Shown here in pieces: positions 6,808-9,219 of a stretch of 9,219 nucleotides of DNA. Source of the stretch: Intrasporangium_A sp039812505. GTDB lineage: Bacteria > Actinomycetota > Actinomycetes > Actinomycetales > Dermatophilaceae. The notes beneath the pieces are model-generated. The model was not told the DNA's origin, did not search any database, and worked only from the letters and a program-made list of their open reading frames with translations. The translations under genes and the position numbers were made by a program. Each line of letters starts with the position of its first letter. Within the stretch, counting starts at the first letter, position 1. Where the stretch lies: contig NZ_JBDIAQ010000140.1 in NCBI RefSeq assembly GCF_039812505.1, positions 1 to 9,219 on the forward strand. The letters run 5' to 3'.

Positions 6808-8498
6808 CACCCGCGACGACCACGCGTGACCTGCTCGACGCTCGGGCCGGCGACCCGCACCCGGGGCTGCTCTTCGAGGAGTCCGCCTGGAGCTGGGACG
6901 AGTTCGTCACCGAGTGCCGCACGAGGGCGCACCTGCTGCTCGACCTGCGCGACCCGGGCCGGCCCTTCCACGTCGGGGTGATGCTCGAGAACCACCCCGA
7001 TTACCTGTTCATGATCGGCGCCGCGGCTTATGCCGGGGCCACCGTGGTCGGGATCAACCTGACCCGGCGCGGCGAGGAGCTGGCCCGGGACGTCCGCTTC
7101 ACGGACTGTCAGCTCCTCGTCACCTCGACGGAGCTGGTCGGTCACCTCGACGGCGTCGACTGCGGTGTCCCCGCGGCGCGGACGCTGCTCGTCGACACGC
7201 CGGGGTATGCCGCTCGGGCGGGCCGCTTCGCCGGTCTGGCCCGACCGGACGTGGCAGCGGCCGGCGACCCGCAGACCCAGCTGCTGCTGATGTTCACCTC
7301 CGGCTCGACCGGTGACCCGAAGGCGGTCGTCTGCACGACCGGGCGGATGTGCCGCACCGCACAGGTGCGGCACATGGGGCTGGGTCGCGACGACGTCAGC
7401 TACAACGCGATGCCCCTCTTCCACGGCAACGCGCTGTTCGCCTGCTGGGCCAACCCCTTGCTGACCGGGGGCACCTTCGCGCTGGCTCGGCGCTTCTCCG
7501 CCTCCCGGTTCGTCGACGACCTGGTCCGCTACCGGGCCACGTTCTTCAACTACGTCGGACGCTCCCTGTCCTACGTCCTGGCACAGGCCGAGCGGCCGCA
7601 GGAGCGGCAGACCTGCCTGCGCGCCTGCTACGGGACCGAGGCGTCCGACGCCGACCGGCGGGAGTTCCATCGCCGGTTCGGCATCTGGCCCACGGAGTCG
7701 TACGGCGCGAGCGAGGGCGGCCTGTCGATCGCCCGCACCGAGGACTCACCCCCCGGATCGTTGGGCCTGCCCTACCCGGGGGTGGACGCCGTGGTGCTCG
7801 ACCCGGTGACGCTGCAGGAGTGCCCGCGCGCCGAGCTCGACCCGTCCGGCCGGGTGCTGAACGCCGAGGTCGCCATCGGCGAGCTGGCGAACCGCACCGG
7901 CGCCCGCGGGTTCGAGGGGTACTACCGGAACGACGAGGCGACCGCCGAACGGGTCCGGGGCGACATCTTCCTCACCGGCGACCTCGGCTACCGGGACGAG
8001 GCGGGCTTCTTCTACTTCGCCGGACGCGGCGCCGACCGGCTGCGGGTCGACAGCGAGAACTTCTCGTCCGTCCCGGTTGAGCGGATCCTCGCGCGCCACG
8101 AGGGAGTCGTCCTCGCCGTCGTCTACCCGGTCCCGGACGAGCGGACCGGCGACCAGGTGATGGCGACCCTGCAGGTGACCGAGCCGCATCGCTTCGACCC
8201 GCGGCGGTTCGCCGACTTCCTCGCCGTCCAGCCCGACCTCGGCACGAAATGGGCGCCGCGCTACCTACGCATCACCCACGAGGTGCCGGTGACGGCGACC
8301 CGCAAGGTGAACAAGCCGGTGCTGCGTCGAGAGGCCTGGGAGGCCGACGACCCGGTCTACCACCGCCCCGGTCGGGAGCTGGCGTATGTGCCGCTCGACG
8401 TAGCGGCCCGCGCCGGGCTGCACCGTCGCTTCGTCGAGCACGGCCGTGGCCACCTGCTGCCCGTGCCGGACCCGGTGCGCCGGGAGGAGCCGGTATGA
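6804..8498 (+). CDS. Acyl-CoA ligase / AMP-dependent synthetase (FadD-like)
   Basis: A 564-aa cytoplasmic adenylate-forming enzyme (ANL superfamily) that should activate a carboxylic acid with ATP to an acyl-AMP and transfer it to CoA. Signatures in order: P-loop MFTSGSTGDPK (163-173), YGASE (300-304, a variant of YGxTE), TGD (391-393, D393 for ribose binding), GRGADRLRVDSENFSS (about 411-426), and the C-terminal catalytic-lysine segment TATRKVNK with K501. The ENFSS and TATRKVNK forms resemble the FATP/FadD17-like very-long-chain branch of actinobacterial FadD proteins rather than classic acetyl- or aryl-CoA ligases, but chain length cannot be read. The start ATG 6804 overlaps the MFS stop (ATGA), with GGAG 5 nt upstream. 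The same frame is open back to 5619, but that stretch overlaps the MFS gene and is a shadow. No carrier-protein domain is attached. Transfer to a carrier instead of CoA remains possible. Confidence 0.92.
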   Translation: MTPATTTRDLLDARAGDPHPGLLFEESAWSWDEFVTECRTRAHLLLDLRDPGRPFHVGVMLENHPDYLFMIGAAAYAGATVVGINLTRRGEELARDVRFTDCQLLVTSTELVGHLDGVDCGVPAARTLLVDTPGYAARAGRFAGLARPDVAAAGDPQTQLLLMFTSGSTGDPKAVVCTTGRMCRTAQVRHMGLGRDDVSYNAMPLFHGNALFACWANPLLTGGTFALARRFSASRFVDDLVRYRATFFNYVGRSLSYVLAQAERPQERQTCLRACYGTEASDADRREFHRRFGIWPTESYGASEGGLSIARTEDSPPGSLGLPYPGVDAVVLDPVTLQECPRAELDPSGRVLNAEVAIGELANRTGARGFEGYYRNDEATAERVRGDIFLTGDLGYRDEAGFFYFAGRGADRLRVDSENFSSVPVERILARHEGVVLAVVYPVPDERTGDQVMATLQVTEPHRFDPRRFADFLAVQPDLGTKWAPRYLRITHEVPVTATRKVNKPVLRREAWEADDPVYHRPGRELAYVPLDVAARAGLHRRFVEHGRGHLLPVPDPVRREEPV

Positions 8499-8599
8499 CC
8501 GAGGGCCTGACCCGGCCGGCTGACGAGCGTGTCGAGTGGCACTGCAGGTGGGGAGGGGGCGGGCGTGCCGACCGGTGCGCCTATCCTCGGTGTCGATGA
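8495..8599 (+). CDS. Doubtful 34-aa mini-ORF between ligase and thioesterase
   Basis: ATG 8495 overlaps the ligase stop (ATGA) and TGA 8597-8599 overlaps the thioesterase start (ATGA). A strong GGGAGGAG ribosome site stands 5 nt upstream (8482-8489). The peptide begins MTEGLTRPADER and ends in a Trp-, Gly- and Cys-containing tail with three cysteines (residues 17, 28, 33). Against it, GC by codon position is flat (about 71, 71, 76 percent), unlike true genes here. It may be a coupling peptide that hands ribosomes to the thioesterase, a decayed former N-terminus of that gene, or merely spacer DNA. I do not recognise the product. Confidence 0.3.
   Translation: MTEGLTRPADERVEWHCRWGGGGRADRCAYPRCR
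8582..8587 (+). promoter_or_regulatory. Possible -10 box for a leaderless thioesterase transcript
   Basis: TATCCT fits TANNNT and ends 8 nt before the thioesterase ATG, the spacing at which transcription would start at or just before the A of the ATG. The thioesterase start lacks any Shine-Dalgarno (CCTCGGTGTCG precedes it), and leaderless mRNAs are common in actinobacteria. There is no recognisable -35 box, so this is a weak call. Confidence 0.3.
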
Positions 8600-9219
8600 C
8601 CGAGAAGCCCGACGCAGCCGCGCTGCACGACGCCGTCGAACAGGTCCGGGTACTGACCGACTACCTCGTCCGGCTCGACAGTGACACGACGATCGCGCCC
8701 GTCGTGGCGCAGCGGCTGGCGGAGCTGGTGAGCCTGGTCGCACCGCACGTGCGCACTCCCGAGGAGATGGTGCTCGGCAAGGGCCTGACCCCGGAGCGCT
8801 ACCTCGACCGGTCGCCGGTGACCGGTGACCTCAACCCAATCGCGCCGCCCCTGCACTTCGCGTTCGGCCAGGACGGGCGCGCCTCGACGACCGCGACACT
8901 GGGCCTGCCCTACCAGGGTCCGCCGGGGCGCGTGCACGGCGGGTTCGTCGCGACGCTGCTCGACCACCTCATGGGCTGCGCTGCCGCGTCGGCGAGCCCG
9001 GCCTGGTCCTACACCCGCACCCTGACCGTCGACTACGACCACGGGGTGCCCCTGTTCGAGCGGCTGGTCGTCAGCGGCCAGGTCGAACGGGTCGAGGGCC
9101 GCAAGCTGTGGGTCACCGGCGAGATCACCTGCGCGGGCACCACCCTGGCCCGGGCGCACGGCCTGTGGGTCTCGCCGCGCGACGGCTTCGGCCGGGTGAC
9201 CGACGGATGGCCGGAACCT
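8596..9219 (+). CDS. PaaI-like hotdog-fold acyl-CoA thioesterase, 3' end beyond window
   Basis: 208 codons are open to the right edge without a stop, so the gene is partial at its 3' end. The product is a soluble hotdog-fold (4HBT/PaaI-type) thioesterase expected to hydrolyse an acyl-CoA to acid and CoA. The key signature is RVHGGFVATLLDHLMG (112-127): HGG at 114-116 and D123 on the hotdog helix, the usual catalytic and active-site elements. Beta-strand-like segments follow (TRTLTVDYDH, LVVSGQVERVEGRKLWVTGEI), then ARAHGLWVSP, a typical end for the domain. The domain is preceded by about 80 residues of mainly helical, charged sequence, longer than minimal PaaI proteins. ATG 8596 was chosen because it is the first in-frame start that gives the complete domain; it overlaps the mini-ORF stop by ATGA and has no Shine-Dalgarno. 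The neighbouring ligase suggests it acts on the same or a related acyl thioester. Confidence 0.85.
   Translation, partial: MTEKPDAAALHDAVEQVRVLTDYLVRLDSDTTIAPVVAQRLAELVSLVAPHVRTPEEMVLGKGLTPERYLDRSPVTGDLNPIAPPLHFAFGQDGRASTTATLGLPYQGPPGRVHGGFVATLLDHLMGCAAASASPAWSYTRTLTVDYDHGVPLFERLVVSGQVERVEGRKLWVTGEITCAGTTLARAHGLWVSPRDGFGRVTDGWPEP

Noticed and set aside
5008..6810. Minus-strand 600-codon ORF opposite the small ORF and DHA2 transporter
   Set aside because: Its translation is rich in D, H, R and G, as expected from the antisense of membrane-protein codons; it has no motifs and is a shadow.
6432..7670. Minus-strand 412-codon ORF opposite the transporter end and the ligase
   Set aside because: It is antisense to confident genes and has no recognisable domain.
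8581..9159. Minus-strand 192-codon ORF at the right edge
   Set aside because: It is antisense to the thioesterase, whose HGG motif and domain order are clear.
1..9219. CRISPR arrays, tRNA or rRNA genes, insertion sequences, attachment sites
   Set aside because: No spaced direct repeats, cloverleaf-like sequences, transposase motifs or terminal inverted repeats were seen.

Overview
The window is very GC-rich and the genes strongly prefer G or C at the third codon position. There are several GTG starts, TANNNT-type -10 boxes and operator-like palindromes of the kind found in actinobacteria. This suggests a high-GC actinomycete (Actinomycetota); the genus cannot be named from sequence reading alone. 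No RNA genes, CRISPR arrays, insertion sequences or att sites were seen.

Left half (minus strand, 4747 down to 22): a large SWIM zinc-finger/SNF2-family ATPase is followed 52 bp later by a 12-helix MFS permease. They run in the same direction and may be co-transcribed, but nothing in their content links their functions.

Centre (4748-5053): a divergent control region. It holds a conspicuous AT-rich island with a 26-bp imperfect palindrome, then a candidate promoter (TTGCTT, 17-bp spacer, TAGCGT). The spacer is occupied by a second palindrome with the ACC/CGGTCGG look of TetR-family operators. No regulator gene lies in the window.

Right half (plus strand, 5054 to the end): a tightly packed operon. 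It begins with an undescribed 66-aa small ORF that has its own Shine-Dalgarno and coding-like codon composition, and whose stop overlaps the next start (ATGA). Then come a 14-helix DHA2-type MFS transporter (ATGA), an acyl-CoA ligase/adenylate-forming enzyme (ATGA), a doubtful 34-codon mini-ORF (ATGA), and a PaaI-like hotdog thioesterase that runs off the end of the window. An activating ligase and a thioesterase flanked by an exporter and controlled by a probable TetR-type operator suggest handling of an acyl or aryl acid: activation, release and transport. The substrate is unknown. The least explained part is the 66-aa small protein at the head of the operon together with its two-palindrome promoter.
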